Assembly (NCBI GenBank): GCA_900239685.1
Contig: OENT01000083.1
Location: 62,001-126,000, forward strand
Direction: 5' to 3'
Origin: Rotaria macrura
Lineage: Eukaryota > Rotifera > Eurotatoria > Philodinida > Philodinidae
DNA: 64,000 nucleotides
The notes beneath the pieces are model-generated. The model made no database searches and was not told where the DNA came from. It worked only from the letters and a program-made list of their open reading frames with translations. Numbering within the stretch: position 1 is the stretch's first letter; each line of letters opens with the position of its first letter. Positions 12,631 to 24,471 of this stretch are shown one piece after another. Made by a program: the position numbers and the translations under genes.

Positions 12631-12950
12631 ATGCGTCTTTATCTAATCATTCTTGCTGCTATTTTGTTCATACAGCAATCGTATTCAGCTGGTATATTTA
12701 AGCCTAATGCTGTCAATGATAATGGTGAGTCGGTCCAGTTTCACTGATAAGTGTATCGTTACATTTTCTAGGTCAATGCCCTACCTATGGAAATATTCAA
12801 TGCATGTTGAAATGCAATACTGCACGAAATGAAGAGCGCTGCCAAAGTGGAGCAGTAAAATGTTGCAAAAGTGATGATGAATGTTTAATGAAACAAAAAT
12901 GCTGCTTTAATCCGTGCAAATGTGCAAACTTGTGTACATATACGAATTAA
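12631..12950 (+). CDS. Small secreted WAP-like cysteine-rich protein
   Basis: Exons 12631-12724 and 12772-12950 are joined across a 47-base GT-AG intron (GTGAGT donor, TTTCTAG acceptor, phase 1). The product is 90 residues. Residues 1-19 are a clear signal peptide (MRLYLIILAAILFIQQSYS). After a short linker come 12 Cys in about 55 residues. The C-terminal half, CCKSDDECLMKQKCCFNPC then C and C, follows the whey-acidic-protein four-disulfide spacing (C..D..C....KCC...C...C), and GQCP matches the usual first WAP cysteine. Known WAP domains inhibit proteases or kill microbes; either role here is inference. Four extra Cys are not explained by one WAP core, so it may be a variant or another disulfide-rich fold. 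AATAAA motifs follow the stop near 13000-13025. Confidence 0.75.
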
Positions 12951-15900
12951 TGTGACTTGGAGTTCATAGAACCGATCCATTGCCCGCTATATTTCTTCTT
13001 AAAAATAAACTTTAATCAATAAACACATGAAAAATAAACTTGTACTATCGAATACATATAAACGCGATCTGCACTAAAGATTCTAATGAGAACAATGTAA
13101 TTTATTTGACTGTAGGTCTATGAGACATTTAGCTGTTCGTTCTGTTAGGAAAAATGGCATGAAGAATTCATAATAGACGATCAGTCAGAAAAGAATGGGA
13201 AGGTTTCGACTATAAAAGACCGAAGGATCTGTGGTGTTCTGATTATGATCATCAGACTCTGATGATAGAATAATAAAAATTAAGAAGGGAATGATAAGCA
13301 CGGTTTGGACATGTCAGTAACTACTTTGAAATAGACGAGATATTCGTTAGATGATCGCAAAAAGTATAAGACGATATCATTGCATTGATTTCCATGTAAA
13401 TAACTTGTATTAAAGTACGAATCTCTTGCCATTCACTTGGCTACGTTTGATCTGAAGCTATGCACTTCCTTATGTTCTCTGAATATAAGAGCGTGTGATT
13501 ATAGATATTGCCTTGCATTGCTGTGTAGAAAACATTTGAAATACATTACCAAAGGTGTGGTTCATATCTTAGAAGTATGCAAACTTATTCGTGTAAAAAA
13601 AGAGCGGGACACAGTAAGTTTGGGTAAAAAACATAAAGAGGAATTTGCTGGATGGCGGTAATTTTTATTAACGACTGAAATCAAAAGAATTTCGCTGTTG
13701 TCGATTCTAAGTTTTCGATATGTGTAGGCTCTTAAATAAACGATTGACTACAATCTACATGAATTTGGCTCGATGGTGATGTAACCATAATTCTCCTTCT
13801 TCAAGTACAAATCCTTAACTGTGATTTATTGCACTTCACTATGTTGCTGCGAAAATTTATTACTATTTGAGATTACGAGTATATGAATGCAAAGTAAATG
13901 AAGCTTGATCTTGGAAACTATGGATTTCTCTATAGGAAAAAGATCTGAATCAGAAACAGTACAAAATGTTAACTCTGACCACTATCAACAAATAGCCTAT
14001 TCTCTTTTAGAGACCTATTCTTTAGTCTGGGGAGCGAAAACACATAAATGAAAGTCAAGTTTGGAGTTACCATCAAATATATGAATATGGATGTGAATTT
14101 GACCCACATTTACACCATGAGTGAACTATTGTCGAACTAAAAACTTGAATTTTTTTTAAATGAATAGTATTCAATGTCGCATAATAGTGTTTAGAATCGT
14201 AACTACGACCAGCTGTTGATGTATGGACGTAAAGTCAATATTCTTCATTGTACTAAGTTAATAAGGCGATTGAAATGTATCCTTTTTTCTTGCATGTTGA
14301 TAGTGCGCGTCTTTCAATAAACTGATATGGAACCCTGAATATGTTCCTACTGTTTTTTCGATTCATTTTACTTTTGGTAAGTTCCGTACTTGTATACTTG
14401 TATGTTTTATAGAGAGACTTGCTGCTAAAAATCAAAATTCATTAAAAATTTGAATAGAATAGTCAGGAAAAAATTAACTGAAACAAAAACATTGAGTCGA
14501 TTTTAGTATTTAAAATTAAAATTATTTCTTTCAAGTCATTCATACATTTCGTCGTTCCTAAGCTTGGTCGAAGAAACAGAGCACAAGATGTTATGTATGA
14601 TTTGAATTGCTGCCTTTCGCCCTACACTGAATTTATACTTATCTATGAATAGTATTGTTCAGTGTGAATTAAATTTACTATGTTCCACAAGTAGCACATT
14701 GTGCTATTGAAATTAGAATTATGAATAATACGGTAGGCTATACTCAATCAAATCAATTGATCATATAAATTAGCTGATACTTACTCGCTGAAGTATTCAT
14801 TCAAAACAATATTGTGACCATATATGATCTAAGAAGATTCTGATGATCACGTTTTGTAATAATCTTACAATCAAAATTAAATGAAACCTTTCGCTTCCTC
14901 ACGAAAGTCGATATATTTCACCAATATCTTGTCGAAAACTTTGTTTTACACAGCAAACATACAAATAAAGTCTTACGTGTCAGTTTTCTGGTGTTCACAT
15001 TCATTGAATAAATGTACTGAATAGATAAGAATATACTCTTTGAAATTTTCATCAATGTCATTAATTTAAGCAGTGAACAAAAAAGCAGAAGTCACCAATT
15101 GTACATAAAACCTCTCGTTGACGAACGTCTAGTGTAATGACACACAATAAATTCTGTCTCAATGATAATTCATTTTTCAAATCTATTATTATCAGTTGTC
15201 ATGCAACACCTTACTACCTGTTCTATCGATCATTAGATTTATGGCATATTCAATTTAAAAATCGTGCACAAAACTAACAGATCATTACGATTGTATTAGT
15301 TGGCAGAAACAATTTCACTGTTCTGGTCAATGTGACATTCGTTTTTCTATGTTCTTGTTCATAGAAGTCAAATTAATAAGAAAAAAGTATCCACAAACAT
15401 CTGAGAATGACGTATATAATTAATGTTCTCGACAAGTTAGGTTCATCAGTATTTGAAGTTTTAAATAAAATCATGAATATGTTCCACAGGAAAAAAATTC
15501 GATGTTAACAAGCTTAAGAATATTATTAAACAAGGTTTAAAAATAGTCGTGCATTTACCTATCAATGAATTCAATTGACAATATTTCTATGATGAAATAT
15601 TATAGATTCCAATTCTAATCAAAGATCAAATACTCAATAGGAATAATACTAAAGAAATACTACAAAGCTGTAACCATATTTCAATTTTTGATAGAAAAAA
15701 ATGGATCCATAGATGATACAACGTATTGTCTTCCTATTAAAATTGTAAACAAAAAATCAGAAATGATTGGTGAACATCGTTCTCATTTTTCTTTGTTGTA
15801 TTTTTTCTTTCAAACAAATAGTACGATGTACATCGACATATTTGTTTACTAATGATGCTTACACATTCTGTTTCATATAAATCTTTTGATCTCAGCATGC

Positions 15901-16413
15901 ATCAAATAGAATGTTGTTTTTCTTTTTGCTGTTACTATGTGTAAGTTTCCTCATTCATTGATCCGGAAGAGTAAAGAATCAATTCATCTCTCTCGTTTTT
16001 TTCTTCTTCTTCTTCTACCTTACTGTTGTAATAACAAATTTTTTTATTGCTTAAACATTCATCTTATTCTGACTCTTTTTAATTTGATTGCATTTGCCAT
16101 TCAACCTAATCTATTTCTCATTCTCCCTCTCTCTCTCTCACATCAATATGTTTCAACAGGTGAAAAGTCTACAAGGAAAGAGAAGAGCCTTTAATTCATT
16201 GAAAAGAAGAGTGAGAACGAACAAACAAAAATTGATGAATGAAAAAGGAATGAGAATCTATTCGATTGGTTAAAATAAACGAGAAAAAATCCACATCATC
16301 ACCGCCAATCACATTGGCGTTTTCTTTCTTCTTTACACATACATACATACATATATTCACATCATATATAGGTGTTACAAATCAATGTGTCGATAAGTTT
16401 ATTACACAAGAGA
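12951..16413. other. AT-rich intergenic DNA before FoxB
   Basis: I see no convincing gene over 3.4 kb. A pyrimidine-rich stretch with short TC repeats lies near 16120-16140 and probably belongs to the FoxB 5' region or promoter. A 74-codon frame at 13437-13661 has no recognisable motif. Confidence 0.4.
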
Positions 16414-18342
16414 ATGCCACGTCCAGGAAAATCTTCCTACTCAGATGAGAAACCTCCGTATTCATACATAGCATTAACAGCAATGGCAATTCAACAAAGT
16501 CCAGAGAAAATGTTACCATTGAGCGACATTTATAAAGTAAGATCCATGTGAATATATGTTTTGTTCTTTTTTCTTTTTATGTATTTTGATTTGTATAAAA
16601 ATTTAGTTTATAACTGACCGATTTCCATATTATCGAACGAATACTCAAAAATGGCAGAATTCTTTGCGACATAATTTATCATTTAATGATTGTTTTGTTA
16701 AAATTCCACGTCGTATCGATCGGCCTGGTAAAGGTAACTTTTGGGCATTACATAGCAAGTAAGTAAGTCATAAAAATTCAATTGATTTTTTTTTCTTGTC
16801 ATGGTCTGTCGATCGTTTGATCATTCGATAAAAGAAAAAGAATCACAGCATGAGTTTGCATCGTTAAATAGATGGATTTATTTACATACGTTTGCACCCA
16901 TAGCAATTAGATGAAAAGAAATTACTTTTGAACACGTGTATGTTTTGTAAATAGGTTTCATTGTCGGATGATTAATCAATATAAATGTGCAACTGAGTGA
17001 AAAAAGTTCAAGGTTTTAATCTGTATTAGATTTTATGGAAGAGAAAAACAATGAATAATGATAAAATTTTATTGAATTTTATTACTTTATCTGTTTACAT
17101 GAAACGATTGGAGTATGTTAAATATCAATGTTGATTATATAGAAAGAAAACTATTAGATGAAAGTTCAACAAATCTCTGTCAATACATCCTAAAAGTGGT
17201 TTTACAAAAGTTTTTTGATTATTTTATCTATTGGAATAACCATGTATGAGTATTTTAACGGTGTCATGACTAACATTTTCGTTACAAATGCAGATGGCTC
17301 GATATTTGATATTTTTTCTGAGGTAACAAACGTATTCGTCCTCTATTCTCTCTGATCAGTCATCAGGCTAACCTGTCAATTTTGAAAAAACAATATTTTT
17401 TCAGTATTTTATTACTCAAGTATTCTTGAAAATAACTAACACACTATTTTTTTCAGTTCAAAATCTTGCGACAATACACTGAAATTTGTTCCCTCGTTTT
17501 TTTTGATAAAATCTCTTCTAGAGTATATATATGTCTTCAACTTCTTTTAAACATTCAGGAAAAGAATCATGATTGTATAGTTATAATATATTCGTGTGAA
17601 TGAAATTCATCGAACATATATTCAATGTTGCACACGATTATAATGAAATTGTGTCAATGTCTCCCTATCTTTTAGTTTTCTTGATAAAAAAAAAAGAAAA
17701 GAAAATTGAATAAAACAGAAGCCGTTATTTAGAACATAGAAGTGTGAAAGTACATCTTGTCAAACACTTAACGAATGGCATCTCTTTTCACCTGTTTTCT
17801 CTCATATATAAATACATATAGTATCGTTGAATGAGCCTAGAAAAAGCGATAAAAAACGATCTCTCTTTCGTTTATTTTTTTGTTTTGAGTTGTTTGATCT
17901 TAGCGGTATATTCTATACATGTTGTTTGTTAAGTAGCATGTATTACAATCAGTTTTAAGTGAATAAGACTATAATTAGAAATTCGATTTCTTTCCTTTTT
18001 AAAAGATGTAGTGATATGTTTGAAAATGGCAGTTATTTACGACGACGTAAACGTTTTAAATTATTAAAACAAGACCAGATAAAATCCGACGAAGAAGAAC
18101 ACGAAGATAAATCCATGATCATTAAAAAGCCCATAACAAAAACATCATTTCTAATTGATAATCTTCTTGCTAATGATACAAGTACAAATACAAGTTCAAC
18201 GACAACAACATCATCATCACCAACAACATCAGAAAACAATAGGACATTGAATCAATTACATTATACGAATGATTTTGAACTTCTACGTAAATTGTCATTA
18301 TTTAATGATCATCATAATCTTTCGCAACAAGTTTTTTGGTAA
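16414..18342 (+). CDS. FoxB: FoxB forkhead transcription factor, three exons
   Basis: Exons are 16414-16536, 16607-16758 and 18006-18342; the introns are phase 0 (70 bases) and phase 2 (about 1.25 kb), and both phases close. The product is 203 residues. The forkhead DNA-binding domain spans residues about 10-105: [15 protein letters not shown], then [20 protein letters not shown] with recognition helix [16 protein letters not shown], then GKGNFWALH and [18 protein letters not shown]. The N-terminal [20 protein letters not shown] and the wing 2 ending are diagnostic of FoxB, which acts in the nucleus in neural and axial patterning. The C-terminal third is low complexity (Ser/Thr/Asn runs near residues 155-172) and much shorter than in vertebrate FoxB. 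Vertebrate FoxB genes lack introns in this domain; here it is cut twice. The long second intron holds no gene that I can see. Confidence 0.93.
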
Positions 18343-20008
18343 AAAGACATAGAAGTGAATAGAAAAAGACTATTTGAATTTAGTATGATTATATATTTTT
18401 TGTTCTTCATGTTGTTAACTTGACACATCATCAATTTTTTGTGTAAAAGAAAATGCAAGCATGCTTCATTTACGTCTAATGACTTTTCATAAGATATAAG
18501 TATATGTTTCTTTCTTTTTCTTTTTTTTTTGTTCATAACATTTGGTGTATGTATGATGAAGTTGTCATACGAAAAAAAAATTGAATAGCTGTCAAGACCT
18601 GAAAGACATGACTTGATTGGAATACAGATGATGATGATGATGGATGAACACACAGCAAAAAAACCTATTATAATCACCTGAGACTATAGTCAAGCATTTC
18701 TCTTTGTCATCTTGTCTTGTCATTATCATTATATGGAGACTTTCGATGGCGGATGAAATCAAAGAGAAAATGAATAAAATTATCTCTCAAGAGAGTGTTA
18801 GAAGATTTTTCATCTATTCGAATCTGCAAGGAAAACAGCAAAAAAAGAAGAAATAATTCTCTTTGTGTTAAATTGCTTCTTTCCTTTTCCGTATTTGTAG
18901 TTCCGATCATTGAATTAATATAATAATATATGATTGTATGTATAAATGAACCAATTATTGTATGAACAAAGATTAAAGGAAATTAGGGAGAACATGTTGA
19001 ATTTTTCATATGAACATATTATCAATATAAAACAAAGAAAATTTTTCAATCATTTATTCCAAAGTCTTTATTTTCAAGCTGATTTCTGAACCTACCTGCA
19101 AATGATTTGAACATCTGCTTTTTTTTGGTATTCATCTAGCATGAAAGTAGTAATTAAAAGTTTGTATCTATCCTATGCCTTCATAAATCTAGTCGATCTG
19201 AATTAAAAAGGCTAAGTGATTTTAGTAACAAGGCACAATGAGTTATATGAAAAAAAAAACATTGCGTTTGGTAACAAGCGATTCTAAATGTGGAAAAGAA
19301 TAGTCATCGGAAACTTTACCAACTTGCTCAAGTCCTACTAAATGATTGTTACTATGAAGAATTTTTTAACAAATCTAATAGATTAATTGAATTAATTTTT
19401 CCTTTGAAAACAATCGATTTAGCAACCAACTGATGAGGGATTCGATTCGATACAATGAAATTTTCACATTTTATGGAAAAATAAGAATGAATTTCCATTT
19501 AAATATAATAATCATGATATTAAAGCTTCTAAATTAGTCTCTTAGGTCTAAAAATTATTAATTTTCAATGTGGACTCTCCATAGGAATATGATCCGTATT
19601 TGTGATAGTACTGTATATTTATTATTTGCTATTTATTTGTCGTTATATTGTAGATAACTGATGAGTTATGAAGTTCTTCGAAATAAAGATAAATTGTTCT
19701 TAAATTATAAAATGATTCAACTATACTTGTTCACCACATTAAATATGAGGTTTGAATATGGATAATAATCTGTTTCCCATTGAGATGATATTCCGATCGT
19801 TTATTTCCTGTAGTTCATATTAAAAATATTTAATATAGATTCTGTTTGAGTACTGAATAGTGAGGATGATTGAATATCCACACATTCTCGTACTATATGG
19901 TTACAAATGGATACATTTTTACTCTCACTCTCAACTTACTGCTAGTGTTTCGGGGATCGTGCAGATACATGATAACATAGATTTTGAAAAAGACGATCTG
20001 AAAAGAAA
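18343..20008. other. AT-rich intergenic DNA
   Basis: This holds the FoxB 3' flank and spacer. A short GAT-repeat microsatellite lies near 18625-18645. No gene is supported. Confidence 0.4.
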
Positions 20009-20540
20009 TAGAGTAGAGTGGGGCAATTGCAGACGAAAAAAAGTACTTTTCACTTGTGACTGCCATAGCTCCATCAATTTTAGGTATTTTTTTCTGTTTT
20101 TTTTTCGGACTGATAGCTGAATGTCAGCTCTATAACCTCATGTAAAAATTATTAATAACAGACTATCCAAACTTGTTCAATCGCTTATTCTCTAGTAGGT
20201 TCTGCAAGTTTTCTGCAATTACCCCACGTGGGGCAATTGCAGAAAACAAGCGTACAACGTGGGGTAATTGCAGATTCTCAGCTATTTTACATGGAACCAC
20301 TAATTATCGGTTTTCTCACTACCTGAACAAGATTCTTTAGCAATTTTTTCACAAATAGATTGAGGCAATGATTATCCTCAAATGGTAAGAATCTTACGAT
20401 AATATTCCTCAAGAAATTAGAATAACAATTGAAATAGTAAATTGAAAATATTGAAAAAATGTCTGCAATTGCCCCACTTGGGGTAATTGCATACACAAGC
20501 AAAAGGAGTGGGGCAATTGCAGAAAGCCATGTAAAATGAC
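20009..20540 (+). repeat. Left arm of 532-bp inverted repeat
   Basis: The arm matches the reverse complement of 22009-22540 at every place I compared, homopolymer lengths included. It contains five copies, in both orientations, of a 15-base word GTGGGGCAATTGCAG or its GGTAATTG variant (about 20018, 20229, 20253, 20462 and 20510), whose core CAATTG is palindromic. Some copies are paired head to head (CCCCACGTGGGG near 20222). The arm ends a few bases before an assembly gap. It could be the terminal arm of a foldback element or a scaffolding artefact. Confidence 0.85.
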
Positions 20541-20548
20541 TGGGAATA

Positions 20549-20757
20549 NNNNNNNNNNNNNNNNNNNNNNNNNNNNNNNNNNNNNNNNNNNNNNNNNNNN
20601 NNNNNNNNNNNNNNNNNNNNNNNNNNNNNNNNNNNNNNNNNNNNNNNNNNNNNNNNNNNNNNNNNNNNNNNNNNNNNNNNNNNNNNNNNNNNNNNNNNNN
20701 NNNNNNNNNNNNNNNNNNNNNNNNNNNNNNNNNNNNNNNNNNNNNNNNNNNNNNNNN
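20549..20757. other. Assembly gap (run of N)
   Basis: There are 209 undetermined bases between the left inverted-repeat arm and the spacer. Any frame crossing it is meaningless. A single further N lies at 22008, immediately next to the right arm. Confidence 0.99.
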
Positions 20758-22008
20758 GGACTAGAGCCCGTACCTATTTGATCGAATGTTTTGGATTCGA
20801 ACATAATGTATTGATATTTCCATGTAAAGCCTATCAGATCCAAGGCTTATAGGACCCGAACCCGATCGGTCTACTTGCTAGTCAAATCAGATCGTATTCT
20901 TTGACGAACAGAAAAGAAAAAAGTTCTTTATACCTTGCGGAAGTACTTATTTCTTTCCTTTGCCAGGGATAATTAAACAACTATCAACGTTCGAACTTTC
21001 ATTTCTGGAAAATTTTTAATGGTGCGTAATTACGTTCGTAAACTAAGTTCACCATGGTACTGTGGGAAAGAAGTGCTCAATGTCATTGAAAGCATAAAAC
21101 AGGGTGAATGGCCATACAAAGAAGATCCAGAAGTTTCAAAGATTTTCAAAAGTATTATATCTGCTCGAATATCAAGAGATTCTCTAAATAAAATTGAATC
21201 TGGGCTAAACCAACTAATTTCCATAAATTAAGACTTGTTTTCATGAGTTTATCCGATCTTCTGTTAACTTCATGATCGTCTTAACCTATTGACATCTCGC
21301 CCTTATCGAGTTCGATTAAAAATGTAAGTCATATTTTGTTATACTAATCAGCACTAATTTTATTTTTTTGCAAAAAGACACCTGTTGTCAACGGTAAAAA
21401 AATAATTGAAAAGTTCTTTATTCAAAATAAAAGAATTACTAATAACAAACGTCTTTGTGTAGAGTATTTGGCGCCAGTGTGGACGATCTTGATGAATTAT
21501 CATAAACCAGCATCAACAAGAAAAAGGAAAACCGATGAAGCAGCAACAACAGACAGAAAAATATTAAAGGAGCAAACAACAATCTAAAGTTCTTTGAAAA
21601 TATTCAATTTAGAATGACATTCTATTAGTCCATAAGTAACGTTCATTCCCAAACATGAGCCAGTTAGTCATCCATCATTTCTAATAATTTATCACACTAG
21701 TCTCAATTCCTCTCCTCCCAAAAATTTTTTATCATTAACTCGAACCACCATCTTACAACCTCTATAACATTTAGCTATCGTTAAGATATTTCAATGTTCT
21801 CGACTTTTGGTACCATAGAAAGATTTCAACAGTGGTGATCAATTAGAAAATTTTATTTGCCGTCAATGCGTTGAACTAAAAGATGGTTCACGATTTGCTT
21901 TTTATGTTTGTGTAGAGAAGAACTTATTGAGACAACACTTACAGCGGCAACGATCACCTCAGAACTTTCGCAAAGAACGACTGAAGTATGTTCTGTGTTG
22001 TGCATTAN
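20758..22008. other. Spacer between inverted-repeat arms
   Basis: About 1.25 kb between gap and right arm. It holds a 70-codon plus frame (21019-21231, with LSSPWYCGKEVLNVIESIKQ) of coding-like composition and a second stretch near 21415-21585 (with RITNNKRLCVEYLAPVW and a Lys/Arg-rich tail). A third near 21845-21975 includes ENFICRQCVELKDGSRFAF. They are in different frames and I cannot link or name them. They might be exons of a host gene or remains of an element-borne gene. Confidence 0.4.
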
Positions 22009-22540
22009 GTCATTTTACATGGCTTTCTGCAATTGCCCCACTCCTTTTGCTTGTGTATGCAATTACCCCAAGTGGGGCAATTGCAGACATTTTTTCAATA
22101 TTTTCAATTTACTATTTCAATTGTTATTCTAATTTCTTGAGGAATATTATCGTAAGATTCTTACCATTTGAGGATAATCATTGCCTCAATCTATTTGTGA
22201 AAAAATTGCTAAAGAATCTTGTTCAGGTAGTGAGAAAACCGATAATTAGTGGTTCCATGTAAAATAGCTGAGAATCTGCAATTACCCCACGTTGTACGCT
22301 TGTTTTCTGCAATTGCCCCACGTGGGGTAATTGCAGAAAACTTGCAGAACCTACTAGAGAATAAGCGATTGAACAAGTTTGGATAGTCTGTTATTAATAA
22401 TTTTTACATGAGGTTATAGAGCTGACATTCAGCTATCAGTCCGAAAAAAAAACAGAAAAAAATACCTAAAATTGATGGAGCTATGGCAGTCACAAGTGAA
22501 AAGTACTTTTTTTCGTCTGCAATTGCCCCACTCTACTCTA
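22009..22540 (-). repeat. Right arm of 532-bp inverted repeat
   Basis: Reverse-complement copy of 20009-20540, equal in length and apparently identical. It begins one base after a lone N at 22008. Outside both arms the flanks share only a few bases around GTAGAG, and I see no clear target duplication. Confidence 0.85.
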
Positions 22541-23178
22541 CTAAGATCCATAGAGTAGAGATTTGACCTTGCCTCAGACAAAACTTAAACCTTCGTAAAG
22601 AAACTTATCTCAAAAATAACTGCGAGATTAATAAAATCATTTTCCTTCATGTTTCTTTCCAACTCACTGAAATGGATGAATACCAGTGTCTTTTTGCATA
22701 TATACCTACATTCAACTTGATACCTCACTAATATATACATCTTACTATTCATTCTTGATCAGACTATCAAGAATATTCAATAACTGAAGTAACACGATAG
22801 AGCTATAGGTATTGATCATATGGAATCTGAAGCGAAGGTTATGCATATTACTTCATACATTTCCACTTCTTGCTGATAACTATGGTGCATTCGTGAAAGT
22901 GTATACTAGCTCTTTTTGTTTCTACTACTTTGTCTAGCTAATTCTAGCTTCTTGATCAGTAAAGTCATCTTTTATTAGTAATACATGTATTTTTCAATGA
23001 GAAATTTAACCATAGTGAGTAAGTTGTTGATAGAAACTTTTTTGAGAAATAATATCAATGCTACTCCTTGCAATAAAAAGTCTACATGAGTGTAGCTCAG
23101 TAAATAATTTATTGTGTTCTGTTTGGCAACCGAAAACAATAAGTGAGTATTATACACGGTTTTTAAACTTATTTTCAA
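22541..23178. other. AT-rich intergenic DNA
   Basis: No gene or repeat is recognised between the inverted repeat and the first CCCAGG element. Confidence 0.4.
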
Positions 23179-23486
23179 CCCAGGAGGATCATTTCGACAA
23201 TAGGATCCGATCATGTTTCTGTCGAAGTTTCTTTAATCCGACGAAATCCCATCGGATTCCTGGTTGCGATCCGACATCCGGATCCTTAGTGTTGGGTTTT
23301 ATCGAATCCTACTATCGGAATCCGATTGCATTTCATCGTATGATCAAACAGACCTCTAATATTGGGATTAAATGCTAATTCGTATACAAATAATAAAATA
23401 GGTTGCTCCCCTCGGATCCGTTACTGTTTCCACAACCCCGATTCCCATAGGATTTCATCGGATCCGATCGGATTCATTCACCTGGG
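23179..23486. mobile_element. CCCAGG-ended palindromic-word element, copy 1
   Basis: This 308-base stretch opens with CCCAGGAGGATCATT and closes with ATTCATTCACCTGGG, giving 6-base inverted CCCAGG/CCTGGG ends. The interior is filled with overlapping variants of GGATCCGATCGGATTC in both orientations (near 23202, 23228, 23250, 23272, 23305, 23320, 23425 and 23455), a strong composition break from the AT-rich flank. No coding frame is convincing. A non-autonomous terminal-inverted-repeat element is the simplest reading. No clean target duplication is visible. Confidence 0.62.
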
Positions 23487-24005
23487 TCATGAAAAGTGAT
23501 TACTTTCTCTGATTATTCGATCTTAAGTTAACAAATCTTGAAATAATACCAACACTTCTTGCAGCACTTACCCGAGTTTCGAACTGAATCCTTCTTCTTT
23601 TTCGATGAAAAGGCTGATTAAAGTTGCTTTTTAAGTAAAAATGGTCGGAAGAATGTTATCGATGGAATGAGTTGATCATCACAATGACTGCTTTAAAATC
23701 AATAATGGTAGAGGAAACCAAGGATTTGATCACGAAAGTTGAACTTATCAATGTACTTGTCAATTTTCTTTCGATTCGAGTTTCTTCCCAATAAAGAATC
23801 AAAATGAAAACTTGGTTTAATAATAATATAGTTTGATTTATTGGACTAATACCTGTTGAAATTCTTTTAACAAATTTATTTTTACAATAATACATCCAAA
23901 ATCAGAACGACACTATCTGACAAAAGAAATTTTTCATCGAAAACAATTATTATCGAATGATGAGCTTCACGAAATTCTGGAACAAAAAAACATAGAGTTA
24001 ACAAC

Positions 24006-24128
24006 CCAGGTGGAAGAAAACAGCCCGTAAACGAGAGCTGATGGATTATGGCGAAATAGGTTAGGAATTAATGCAGCTTTATGGCCGTTTTCAATGACCT
24101 TTCTGACGATCGGAATGATCCTCCTGGG
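24006..24128. mobile_element. CCCAGG-ended short element, copy 2
   Basis: A 123-base stretch opens with CCCAGGTGG and closes, on the other strand, with the same CCCAGGAGGATCATT 15-mer found at 23179. The inner GATCGGAATGATC retains the word type of copy 1. It may be an internally deleted relative. No target duplication is evident. Confidence 0.48.
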
Positions 24129-24471
24129 GAATGATGAAAATAATAATGAGCATATGTCACGTAAATTATCTGCTTGAATACTGTCATCAATGTAGAACGA
24201 TATCATAAGCCATGGTTACCCCATATTTATTAGTGAAATATCAGAAACAATGATAATGACGAAATAGTCATACAAAATCACTTTGTTAAACGTTTCAAAT
24301 TATTGTTGATTGATGGCCGGTTCATTCGGCAGGGACCTGAAAAGACAATGTACAATGTTCATCGATGTAACTCTAAAGTATCGAAAAAATCCGTAAACAT
24401 ACCTTCAACAATTTCATCGAATTAATCAATGATTTTTAATAAACCTTTGTGTTCTTCCATGTAACCTACTA

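Noticed and set aside
20287-20502. 71-codon frame also found in the right arm (21927-22262)
   Set aside because: It is the same DNA in the two inverted-repeat arms; the residues simply translate the GGGGCAATTGCAG words, with no family resemblance.
20409-20843. Frames crossing the N run
   Set aside because: Undetermined bases cannot support coding.
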